From NCBI GenBank assembly GCA_900544675.1, contig UQVZ01000026.1:1-42365 (forward strand): 42,365 nt of DNA. Direction: 5' to 3'. This stretch comes from an uncultured Bacteroides sp. GTDB lineage: Bacteria > Bacteroidota > Bacteroidia > Bacteroidales > Bacteroidaceae. Below the pieces are notes generated by a model, which ran no database searches, was not told the DNA's origin, and was given only the letters and a program-made list of their open reading frames with translations. A program made the position numbers and the translations under genes. Below, one piece after another: positions 16,228-24,348 of this stretch (its first letter is position 1; each line of letters begins with the position of its first letter).

Positions 16228-16746
16228 ATTGAACGCAGAGTCGCAGTGACGCAAAGATTTTAATCTTAGAGTTTTTTTCAGAGACATGGAGAATAAGTAT
16301 AACATTTATAACATGTTGAGCCGGGAGATAATCGGAGCCGCTATTGAGGTACATAAAGAATTAGGTCCGGGCTTATTGGAATGTGTATATGAACTTTGTC
16401 TCACAAAAGAACTGCAAAACAGAGGACTGCAAGTACAAAGCCAAGTATCCGTTCCTTTATATTATAAAGGAGAAAAGCTGGATAAAGAATTCCGGATAGA
16501 CCTTTTAATCGAGAATAAAGTAATTGTCGAACTAAAAGCTGTAGACGAACTTAAAGATATCCACGAGGTACAACTTGTCACTTACCTTAAATTGACGAAC
16601 ATGAAATTAGGTTTATTGATAAATTTCAATGTTCCTATATTATATAAAGGTATACGGCGGAAAGTAAATGGCCTGTAAGTTTTTCTCTGTGAGCTTTGCT
16701 TTCTCTCAATAATTATACTCTGCGGCTTTGCGCCTCTGCGTTCAAT
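16228..16746. mobile_element. Candidate mobile unit: GxxExxY gene between CGCAGAG inverted repeats
   Basis: A 519-base insert occupies nearly all of the mutA-mutB spacer. Its ends are a perfect 13-bp inverted repeat: ATTGAACGCAGAG (16228-16240) and its complement (16734-16746). Each end is an array of three 8-base units of the form nCGCARWG. The left end reads ACGCAGAG, TCGCAGTG, ACGCAAAG. The right end, read inward on the minus strand, reads ACGCAGAG, GCGCAAAG, CCGCAGAG. Further CACAGAG-like sequence lies inside the right end. No transposase is present and no clear target duplication can be called. Mobility is inference from structure and location. Confidence 0.5.
16286..16678 (+). CDS. GxxExxY protein, PD-(D/E)XK nuclease superfamily
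   Basis: A protein of 130 residues. It has the family signature GLLECVY (G29, E32, Y35), then FRIDLLI (D72) and VELK (E82, K84), which together form an intact PD-(D/E)XK catalytic set. QLVTY (Q96, Y100) recalls the QxxxY motif of RecB-type nucleases. An intact site suggests a functional nuclease, although no activity is established for this family as far as I know. It lies between mutA and mutB with no promoter of its own that I can see, so it may be read from the mutA promoter. The flanking inverted repeats suggest it arrived with them. Confidence 0.88.
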   Translation: MENKYNIYNMLSREIIGAAIEVHKELGPGLLECVYELCLTKELQNRGLQVQSQVSVPLYYKGEKLDKEFRIDLLIENKVIVELKAVDELKDIHEVQLVTYLKLTNMKLGLLINFNVPILYKGIRRKVNGL

Positions 16747-16760
16747 AAAACCCGTAATCT

Positions 16761-18911
16761 ATGAAACCGAATTTTAAAGATATTGATATATTTGCCGGAT
16801 TCCACCCGCAAGACGGACGAGAATGGCAACAAGCCCACGGCATTACAGCCAACTGGAAAACTCCTGAACAGATACAGGTGAAACCGGTTTATACGAAAGA
16901 AGACCTGGAAGGCATGGAACACCTGAACTATGCCGCCGGACTTCCGCCTTTCCTGCGCGGTCCTTACTCGATGATGTACGCTTTCCGCCCGTGGACCATC
17001 CGTCAGTATGCCGGATTCTCTACCGCTGAAGAGTCGAACGCTTTCTACCGACGCAACCTGGCATCAGGTCAGAAAGGCCTTTCCGTAGCCTTCGACCTCC
17101 CTACCCATCGTGGATACGACCCCGACCATCCACGTGTTGTGGGCGATGTGGGCAAGGCAGGCGTGTCTATCTGCTCGCTGGAAAACATGAAAGTATTGTT
17201 CGACGGCATCCCCCTGAACAAGATGTCTGTATCCATGACAATGAATGGCGCCGTATTGCCCGTCATGGCATTCTACATCAATGCAGGACTTGAGCAGGGC
17301 GCCAAGCTAGAAGAAATGGCAGGAACCATCCAGAATGATATCCTGAAAGAATTCATGGTGCGCAACACCTATATCTATCCGCCTGCTTTCTCGATGAAAA
17401 TCATTTCCGACATCTTTGAATACACTTCGCAGAAGATGCCGAAGTTCAACTCGATATCCATATCGGGCTACCACATGCAGGAAGCCGGCGCTACCGCCGA
17501 TATCGAACTGGCATACACACTGGCAGACGGATTGGAATACCTTCGTGCCGGAATCGCCGCAGGCATTGACATTGATGCGTTCGCTCCGCGCCTCTCCTTC
17601 TTCTGGGCTATCGGCATGAACCACTTTATGGAAATAGCCAAGATGCGTGCGGCACGTATGCTTTGGGCAAAAATAGTCAAGCAATTCAATCCCAAGAATC
17701 CCAAATCGCTTACGCTACGTACCCACTCGCAGACTTCCGGCTGGTCGCTTACCGAGCAAGACCCGTTCAACAACGTAGGCCGCACCTGCATCGAAGCCAT
17801 GGCGGCGGCATTGGGACATACCCAGTCGCTCCATACCAATGCACTGGACGAAGCCATCGCCTTGCCTACCGACTTCTCTGCCCGCATTGCCCGTAACACG
17901 CAGATTTACATCCAGGAAGAGACACAGATTTGCCGGGAAATCGACCCGTGGGCAGGTTCTTATTATGTAGAATCGCTCACGAACGAGCTGGCTCACCGCG
18001 CGTGGGAACATATTCAGGAAATCGAGAAGCTGGGAGGCATGGCAAAGGCTATCGAGACCGGTATCCCCAAGATGCGTATCGAAGAAGCCGCGGCACGTAC
18101 ACAGGCACGTATCGACTCGGGCGAACAAACCATCGTAGGCACCAACAAATACCGGCTGGAGAAAGAAGACCCCATCGATATCCTGGAAGTGGACAATACA
18201 GCCGTACGGCAGGAGCAGATTGAGAACTTGCGCCGCTTGCGCGAAGGACGGAACCAGGAAGAAGTGGACAAAGCACTGGATGCCATCACCGAATGCGTGC
18301 GCACCGGCAAGGGCAACCTGCTCGAACTGGCCGTAGAGGCAGCCCGCGTACGTGCCACCTTAGGGGAAATTTCGTATGCATGCGAAAAAGTAGTAGGAAG
18401 ATATAAAGCAATAATCAGAACCATATCAGGCGTGTATTCATCAGAAAGTAAAAAGGATGCAGATTTCGCACGGGCGTGCGAACTGACCGAAGAGTTTGCA
18501 AAGAAAGAAGGAAGACGCCCGCGTGTCATGATTGCCAAAATGGGACAAGACGGACACGACCGCGGTGCCAAAGTAGTAGCAACAGGATTTGCCGATTGCG
18601 GATTCGATGTAGACATGGGGCCTTTGTTCCAGACACCTGAAGAAGCAGCGCGCGAAGCGGTGGAAAACGACGTGCATGCCGTAGGCGTATCGTCGTTGGC
18701 AGCAGGGCATAAGACACTCATTCCGCAAATCATTGCCGAACTGAAACGCCTGGGACGTGAAGACATCCTGGTATTTGCGGGTGGCGTCATTCCTCCGCAA
18801 GACTATGATTTCCTTTATCAAGCCGGTGTCATGGCCATATTCGGACCGGGCACTTCGGTCGCTAAATCAGCTTGTCAGGTAATGGAGTTTTTGCTTGATA
18901 CGGAAGAATAA
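16761..18911 (+). CDS. mutB: Methylmalonyl-CoA mutase, large (alpha) subunit
   Basis: A protein of 716 residues, full length and catalytic. The N-terminal TIM barrel binds the CoA substrate (region with RGPYSMMYAFRPWTIRQYAG and SISGYHMQEAGAT). The C-terminal cobalamin domain carries the DxHxxG motif in GQDGHDRGAK, with the lower axial ligand His near residue 599, followed by the second nucleotide-loop signatures (VGVSSLAAGH and FAGGVIPPQDY). It forms the heterodimer with MutA. The start lies only 14 bases after the right repeat of the GxxExxY unit, so that repeat becomes part of its immediate leader. Confidence 0.97.
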   Translation: MKPNFKDIDIFAGFHPQDGREWQQAHGITANWKTPEQIQVKPVYTKEDLEGMEHLNYAAGLPPFLRGPYSMMYAFRPWTIRQYAGFSTAEESNAFYRRNLASGQKGLSVAFDLPTHRGYDPDHPRVVGDVGKAGVSICSLENMKVLFDGIPLNKMSVSMTMNGAVLPVMAFYINAGLEQGAKLEEMAGTIQNDILKEFMVRNTYIYPPAFSMKIISDIFEYTSQKMPKFNSISISGYHMQEAGATADIELAYTLADGLEYLRAGIAAGIDIDAFAPRLSFFWAIGMNHFMEIAKMRAARMLWAKIVKQFNPKNPKSLTLRTHSQTSGWSLTEQDPFNNVGRTCIEAMAAALGHTQSLHTNALDEAIALPTDFSARIARNTQIYIQEETQICREIDPWAGSYYVESLTNELAHRAWEHIQEIEKLGGMAKAIETGIPKMRIEEAAARTQARIDSGEQTIVGTNKYRLEKEDPIDILEVDNTAVRQEQIENLRRLREGRNQEEVDKALDAITECVRTGKGNLLELAVEAARVRATLGEISYACEKVVGRYKAIIRTISGVYSSESKKDADFARACELTEEFAKKEGRRPRVMIAKMGQDGHDRGAKVVATGFADCGFDVDMGPLFQTPEEAAREAVENDVHAVGVSSLAAGHKTLIPQIIAELKRLGREDILVFAGGVIPPQDYDFLYQAGVMAIFGPGTSVAKSACQVMEFLLDTEE

Positions 18912-18941
18912 GGAAACAGGCTCTAAATGAAATCTATAAAA

Positions 18942-18990
18942 AACGAAGGATGCAAAAGTAACAATACCTCCTCGCATCCTTCGTTTTTTT
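18942..18990 (+). terminator. mutB terminator
   Basis: A 12-bp perfect stem AACGAAGGATGC (18942-18953) / GCATCCTTCGTT (18974-18985) followed by a T run. Confidence 0.9.
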
Positions 18991-18995
18991 CTAAA

Positions 18996-19027
18996 CTAAA
19001 AACCTGTGAGACGGCCGATGCCGTCTC
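18996..19027 (-). terminator. Terminator of the arabinose operon
   Basis: Perfect 8-bp stem GAGACGGC (19008-19015) / GCCGTCTC (19020-19027) with loop CGAT. On the minus strand it is followed by ACAGGTTTTTAG, so it ends the leftward operon 24 bases after the last stop codon. Confidence 0.7.
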
Positions 19028-19051
19028 TACACGTTTCCATTATTATTCAGA

Positions 19052-21031
19052 TTATTCCTGAACACTTACACGGTAAATGGCAAAAGTCTGTGCACCTACT
19101 TCCGCATTCAATGTTTCGCCATCAACTGTTACCTTGCTTTCTTTCGGAACAATCTTGTCCGGTTCGTCCAATGAGTTTTCAGCATCGGGTTCGTCCGAAT
19201 AGAAAAGAATACAATCGGCTTGAGCTGCCAGTTTTTTCTTCTTCAATCCGTCAAATTCTAGCGATACCGGCTGAGCTTTATCGGATACATTGACAATTTT
19301 AACAATGTAACTCTTGGTCGGTTCATCCCATACTGCACTGGCGAACAATCCGTTCTGGTCGGGCTGACCGCTTACAGCCTTGTCATCCATCAGCAGAGGA
19401 ACTACCTGAGTACCCTTGTTGTGACCATACAGATACTGTACATGCCAGCTGCAAGAGCGCACGCTGCGCAAGTTATCGAACCAAATCAGGTCGGGACGCC
19501 ATTGCCAGCCTTTTACATGAGCCAGCAGCGGAGCATAAGTAGCCATATAAACGACATCGGCATTACGCTCAACACCAGTCAGGAAAGCAGCTTCGAGCAA
19601 AGAAGCATAGAAATGATTCCATTTCTTGCCTTTTCCGTGACAAGCATATTCGCCGGCAAATACTTTCGGACCTTTACGGTCGTAATTGTCGTAACGGTTT
19701 CCTGATTTCAAGAACCAGTCTTCGGGACGATAGAAGTGCTCGTCAACCAAGTCCACTTTCAGCTTTTTCATTTCGGGCCACAGATAGTCGAAATCTTCAC
19801 CTTCCGAGTTAGGGCCTGACGAACCGATGATTTGCATATCAGGATAAGCTTTGCGGATAGCGTCTACGAAATATTTCAGACGTTCGGGATATTCAGCGCC
19901 CCATTGTTCGTTACCTACCCCGATGAATTTCAGATTGAACGGAGCCGGATGGCCCATTTCGGCACGGAGCTTACCCCACTTGGTCGTTTCATCACCGTTG
20001 GCAAACTCTATCAGGTCGAGCGCGTCCTGAATATAGCTCTGCAAGCTGTCTACCGGGCAATGTGCTTTCGGGTCATCGTTCTGATACTGGCAAGCCAAAC
20101 CTACGTTGACAATCGGAAGCGGTTCGGCACCCATATCTTCAGCCAGGAGGAAGAGTTCGTAGAATCCCATTCCGTATGTCTGATGATAATCGGGATAATA
20201 ACGGTGCGGGAAGGTATATTCCCAACGGTTCGAATTCAACGGACGGTTTTCTACCGGACCTACAGAGTTCTTCCACTGGTAACGGTCGCTGATTTCAGTA
20301 CCTTCTACGATACACCCGCCGGGGAAACGGAACACACCCGGTTTCGTATCGACCAGAGCCTGTACCAAATCCTTACGCAATCCGTTTTCACGACCTTTCC
20401 AGGTATCTACCGGGAAAAGAGAAACATGTTCAAGGTCGACATCGCCATCCGAAGCCAGGAAGATACGCAGATGGGCGGCATCAATAGTTTGAGGAGACGT
20501 AAGCACCACTTCGTATTTCTTCCAGTCGGCAGAATTCAAGGCAACATCGCCGGACGTCAACACGTGACTTTCTTCCATCGAATACGGGTCAACAAGTTCT
20601 ACACGGATTTTCTGACCGTTGCCTCTTGCCCATACAGTAAAGCGATACTTATCGTTCTGCTTTAAGCCGATGCCGAAGAAACCTTCATTCTCGATGCCAG
20701 TACGTTTATGGGGATGTCCCGGATTGGACAGACGTACATAATGCGGATTACGGTCGAACGGTCCATCGTCCAGAACCGTAACCTTACCAAAGGTTTTCCA
20801 TCCCTGCAAACGATTGGGAAACTCAAACGAGCGATTCATAATCAGTTCGGCATACAAGCCTCCGTCGGCACCATAGTTGATATCTTCAAAAAAGTGTCCA
20901 TACATCGTGGGCTGTATTTCAGCACCTAATTTATTAGCCTTTAACACCATGTGGTTAGCTTCTTGCGCCGAAATCCCTGTTGCACAGAAGCACGTAGCTA
21001 AGGCTAAACTAAAAATTGTAGATTTTTTCAT
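19052..21031 (-). CDS. Exported alpha-L-arabinofuranosidase, GH51 with N-terminal CBM-like domain
   Basis: About 659 residues. The ATG at 21031 is the start, since the frame upstream offers only TTG. A Sec signal peptide ends near ISAQE. After a short catalytic-domain segment (MYGHFFEDINYGADGGLYAE) comes an inserted or adjoining carbohydrate-binding-like domain (about 75-210), then the (beta/alpha)8 barrel. The acid/base is E375 in GVGNEQWG and the nucleophile E461 in FAGEYACHG. It releases L-arabinofuranose from side chains, probably in the periplasm. It is the last gene of the ara operon, 6 bases after its GH51 neighbour. The extra domain and different sequence make it a distinct subfamily, not a recent duplicate. 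Confidence 0.92.
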   Translation of the reverse strand: MKKSTIFSLALATCFCATGISAQEANHMVLKANKLGAEIQPTMYGHFFEDINYGADGGLYAELIMNRSFEFPNRLQGWKTFGKVTVLDDGPFDRNPHYVRLSNPGHPHKRTGIENEGFFGIGLKQNDKYRFTVWARGNGQKIRVELVDPYSMEESHVLTSGDVALNSADWKKYEVVLTSPQTIDAAHLRIFLASDGDVDLEHVSLFPVDTWKGRENGLRKDLVQALVDTKPGVFRFPGGCIVEGTEISDRYQWKNSVGPVENRPLNSNRWEYTFPHRYYPDYHQTYGMGFYELFLLAEDMGAEPLPIVNVGLACQYQNDDPKAHCPVDSLQSYIQDALDLIEFANGDETTKWGKLRAEMGHPAPFNLKFIGVGNEQWGAEYPERLKYFVDAIRKAYPDMQIIGSSGPNSEGEDFDYLWPEMKKLKVDLVDEHFYRPEDWFLKSGNRYDNYDRKGPKVFAGEYACHGKGKKWNHFYASLLEAAFLTGVERNADVVYMATYAPLLAHVKGWQWRPDLIWFDNLRSVRSCSWHVQYLYGHNKGTQVVPLLMDDKAVSGQPDQNGLFASAVWDEPTKSYIVKIVNVSDKAQPVSLEFDGLKKKKLAAQADCILFYSDEPDAENSLDEPDKIVPKESKVTVDGETLNAEVGAQTFAIYRVSVQE

Positions 21032-21037
21032 AAGCAA

Positions 21038-22582
21038 TTATTTGATTTCAAGTGTAACAATAGACATTGCAGGAAGTTTCACCAACAGACCGCCTTTCTG
21101 AAGTTTAACATCCTTAAAATCTTTCGCCGTTACAGCGTTCGGATTTTCAAAAGTGTTATAGGTATCAATCCGGTCGGCAGTCAAGATACGTCCTGTCACT
21201 TGCTTGCCTTCGAAACCTTCCAGATTAACGGTCACTTCCGCTTCTTCTTCCAAATCCACATTCGACAAGGATACATGAATACGTCCGTCCTTGTCGCGGG
21301 AAGCTGTGGCGCTGACCATCGGAACATTGCGTCCGTCACGCACATTCTTATATTCACAACGCAAATCAGAGGGCAAGAAAGTAGCGTCCTGGTGTACATT
21401 GTACATTTGGAATACATAATAAGTCGGAGTCAAGACCATCTTATCGTCCTTAGTCAGAATCATTGACTGCAACACATTGGCAATCTGAGCGATGTTGGTC
21501 ATCTTCACACGATCGGTATATTTATGGAAAATATCCAACGTGAGAGAAGCCACGAACGCGTCACGCATGGTGTTCTGCTGATACAGATGGCCGGGAACGG
21601 TACCCGGCTCTTCGTCCCACCAAGTGCCCCATTCGTCTACCATCAAGGCAATCTGCTTCTGCGGATCATATTGGTCCATGATAGCAATATGACGTTTCAA
21701 GACATCTTCTATTTCACGGCATTTACCCATGGTCCAATAATAATCGTCAGTAGTAAACTTTGTTGCAGAGCCTTTGCTTCCTGTCCAGCCAGGTACGGTA
21801 TAGTAATGCAGGGAAATACCATCCATGCGATGACCTACATTACGCATCAGGACTTCTGTCCAGTTGTAATCATAATCGCTGGCACCGCTGGCAATCTTAA
21901 ATAATTTATTGCCATCGTAATTCCGGCAGTAGGTAGAATAGCGGCGATACAAATCAGCATAATATTCCGGACGCATGCTGCCGCCGCAACCCCAACTTTC
22001 GTTTCCTACGCCAAAGTATTTCACTTTCCAAGGCTTTTCACGTCCGTTTTCCTTACGCAGCTTAGCCATCGGGCTTCCTTGTTCCGAAGTCATGTATTCT
22101 ACCCACTTAGCCATTTCTTCTACGCTTCCGCTGCCTACATTACCGCTGATGTATGGCTCGCAGCCCAACAATTCGCATAAGTTAAGAAACTCATGGGTAC
22201 CAAAGCTGTTGTCTTCCACAGTTCCGCCCCAGTTGTTGTTCACCATCTTCGGACGGTTCTCTTTCGGACCGATGCCGTCCATCCAGTGATATTCATCGGC
22301 AAAACATCCGCCCGGCCAACGCAATACAGGCACTTTCAGTTCCTTCAACGCTTTGAGCACATCGTTGCGGTATCCGTTTGTATTAGGAATCGGAGAATCT
22401 TCGCCTACCCACAGACCGCCATAGATACAAGTACCCAAGTGTTCAGCAAACTGACCGTATATTTCTTTGGGAATAATCTGTTTGCCCTGATCGGTATGAA
22501 CGGTTACGGTTGCCTGCTGCTGTGCCGACACGGCGAGGCTGACACTCAACATCAACCCACTGACCAATAATTTAGTTTTCAT
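21038..22582 (-). CDS. Exported alpha-L-arabinofuranosidase, GH51 (compact type)
   Basis: A protein of 514 residues. A signal peptide (MKTKLLVSGLMLSVSLAVSA) is followed directly by the catalytic domain (IYGQFAEHLGTCIYGG). Acid/base E195 is in GVGNESWG and nucleophile E317 in MVDEWGTWWD, with the C-terminal beta-sandwich typical of GH51. Many bacterial relatives of this type are cytoplasmic, but the signal here predicts periplasmic action on arabino-oligosaccharides. It is the penultimate gene of the ara operon, 53 bases after the kinase gene. Confidence 0.93.
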   Translation of the reverse strand: MKTKLLVSGLMLSVSLAVSAQQQATVTVHTDQGKQIIPKEIYGQFAEHLGTCIYGGLWVGEDSPIPNTNGYRNDVLKALKELKVPVLRWPGGCFADEYHWMDGIGPKENRPKMVNNNWGGTVEDNSFGTHEFLNLCELLGCEPYISGNVGSGSVEEMAKWVEYMTSEQGSPMAKLRKENGREKPWKVKYFGVGNESWGCGGSMRPEYYADLYRRYSTYCRNYDGNKLFKIASGASDYDYNWTEVLMRNVGHRMDGISLHYYTVPGWTGSKGSATKFTTDDYYWTMGKCREIEDVLKRHIAIMDQYDPQKQIALMVDEWGTWWDEEPGTVPGHLYQQNTMRDAFVASLTLDIFHKYTDRVKMTNIAQIANVLQSMILTKDDKMVLTPTYYVFQMYNVHQDATFLPSDLRCEYKNVRDGRNVPMVSATASRDKDGRIHVSLSNVDLEEEAEVTVNLEGFEGKQVTGRILTADRIDTYNTFENPNAVTAKDFKDVKLQKGGLLVKLPAMSIVTLEIK

Positions 22583-22635
22583 ATATTTGGGATTAAATCA
22601 TTAATTAAAATCAACATTCGGTAATGAGCCATTAA

Positions 22636-24240
22636 TTATTCACTCACTTTACATTTCACAGCCGCCTCTTCGATGGGCAATCCGGCCTTATAACTTTCGA
22701 TATAAGCATTGAACCCTGCCACATCTTTCGGGTCAGGAGTAATTTCCACACCGGTATTTCCGGCAAAGACTTTCTTATCGAGGAAATCAGCCAAAGCCAA
22801 TTTCTGGTCATTGTTGACCAAATAAGAACCTAACAAGGCAATACCCCACGCACCGCCTTCACCGGCTGTTTCCATAACGGAAATAGGAGAATTGAGTGCT
22901 GCTGCCAATACACGCTGACCAACGCCTTTGGTCTTGAACAAACCGCCGTGACCTGTAATGCGGTCTACCTTAATCTTCTCTTCGTTGAACAGAATGTCAT
23001 TGCCAATCTTCAATACAGCGACCGACGCATATAAGTTGGCACGCATGAAGTTGGCAAGATTGAACTTATCATTGGCAGAACGCACTACCAAAGGACGTCC
23101 TTCGGCAAGTCCTGTCACCGGTTCGCCCGAAATGTAATTATACGAAATCAATCCGCCGCAATCGGCATCCCCTTCCAAAGCATGGTTATACAATTTTCCG
23201 AACACTTCGTTCATATCTACCGGAACACCCAGCAACTCCTGGTATTCCTTAAACAGGTTCACCCAAGCATTCAGGTCGGAAGTACAGTTATTGCAGTGTA
23301 CCATAGCTACCAGACTGCCGTCGGGCGTAGTGACCATATCAATCATTTCGTAGGGTTTCGACAATTCCTTTTCCAATACAATCATCGAAAACGAAGAAGT
23401 TCCTGCCGATACATTACCCGTGCGTTGTTTTACAGCGTTGGTAGCCACCATGCCTGTACCCGCATCTCCTTCAGGCGGACACAAAGGTATACCTGCTTTC
23501 AACTGACCGGATACGTCCAGTTTCTTGGCACCTTCGGGAGTCAGGAAACCCGCGTTTTCGCCTGCCAGCAAAACTTCAGGCAGAATATCGGTCAACTTCC
23601 AGGAGAATCCTTTCGGAGCAACCATCTTGTCGAATTTTTCTATCATTGCCGCCGAATAGTTTTTAGTAGCAGGGTCAATAGGAAGCATTCCCGAAGCATC
23701 GCCGATACCCAACACTTTCTGACCCGTCAACTGCCAGTGAACATATCCGGCAAGCGTCGTCAGATAAGTAATGTCTTTTACATGGGGTTCACCGTTTAAT
23801 ATCGCCTGATATAAATGAGAAATGCTCCAGCGAAGCGGAATGTTATAAACGAAAGCCTCCGACAACGCAGCCGCCGCAATGCCGGTATTAGTGTTTCTCC
23901 ATGTGCGGAACGGCACTAAGATTTCCTCTTTATCGTTGAAAGCCATATATCCGTGCATCATGGCACTGATACCAATGGCAGCCAAAGTCTCGATAGTCGT
24001 ATCATATTGTTTTTTCACATCTGCCAAGAGGTCGGCATAGCAATCCTGCAATCCTTTCCAGATAGCGTCAATGCTATAAGTCCACAATCCGTCTATCAAC
24101 TGATTTTCCCATACATGACTACCTTGGGCAATGGGTTTGTTTTCCGGATCAATCAGCACAGCCTTGATACGTGTAGACCCGAACTCGATACCCAGAATAG
24201 CTTTGCCCGATTCGATAATCGATTTTGTGTTTGTATTCAT
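22636..24240 (-). CDS. araB: FGGY-family carbohydrate kinase, probable L-ribulokinase
   Basis: A protein of 534 residues from MNTNTKSI. The frame extends 16 codons upstream through the repeat array and is rejected. N-terminal phosphate-binding signature LGIEFGSTRIKAV, central GDAGTGMVATNAV and SAGTSSFSM segments, and C-terminal GHGGLFKTKG with GEGGAWGIALLG are the two actin-like ATPase lobes of FGGY kinases. Sequence alone could read as xylulokinase-like. Its place between araA and the arabinofuranosidases, in an operon with araD and araR, makes ATP-dependent phosphorylation of L-ribulose the expected reaction. A hairpin array lies in the 108-base gap before it. Confidence 0.88.
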   Translation of the reverse strand: MNTNTKSIIESGKAILGIEFGSTRIKAVLIDPENKPIAQGSHVWENQLIDGLWTYSIDAIWKGLQDCYADLLADVKKQYDTTIETLAAIGISAMMHGYMAFNDKEEILVPFRTWRNTNTGIAAAALSEAFVYNIPLRWSISHLYQAILNGEPHVKDITYLTTLAGYVHWQLTGQKVLGIGDASGMLPIDPATKNYSAAMIEKFDKMVAPKGFSWKLTDILPEVLLAGENAGFLTPEGAKKLDVSGQLKAGIPLCPPEGDAGTGMVATNAVKQRTGNVSAGTSSFSMIVLEKELSKPYEMIDMVTTPDGSLVAMVHCNNCTSDLNAWVNLFKEYQELLGVPVDMNEVFGKLYNHALEGDADCGGLISYNYISGEPVTGLAEGRPLVVRSANDKFNLANFMRANLYASVAVLKIGNDILFNEEKIKVDRITGHGGLFKTKGVGQRVLAAALNSPISVMETAGEGGAWGIALLGSYLVNNDQKLALADFLDKKVFAGNTGVEITPDPKDVAGFNAYIESYKAGLPIEEAAVKCKVSE

Positions 24241-24267
24241 GATATTAAAATTAAATATTAAAAAATA

Positions 24268-24334
24268 AACACAGAGACACAAAGGCACAGAGAATAAATC
24301 AAATAAAGTCTCAGTGTCTCCCTGTCTCTGTGTT
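24268..24334. repeat. ACACAGAG inverted array between araA and araB
   Basis: Each arm holds three 8-base units. The left arm (24268-24292) reads ACACAGAG, ACACAAAG, GCACAGAG. The right arm (24310-24334), read on the minus strand, reads ACACAGAG, ACAGGGAG, ACACTGAG. The loop is 17 bases. Unit length, count and arrangement match the ends of the GxxExxY unit in mutAB, with CG changed to CA. It would form a hairpin in the operon mRNA 28 bases before the kinase start. Confidence 0.8.
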
Positions 24335-24348
24335 CTTTTATTTTCAAA

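Noticed and set aside
19052..22582. The two GH51 genes as a recent tandem duplication
   Set aside because: They share only catalytic motifs. One has an additional domain and a different length, so they are distinct subfamilies.
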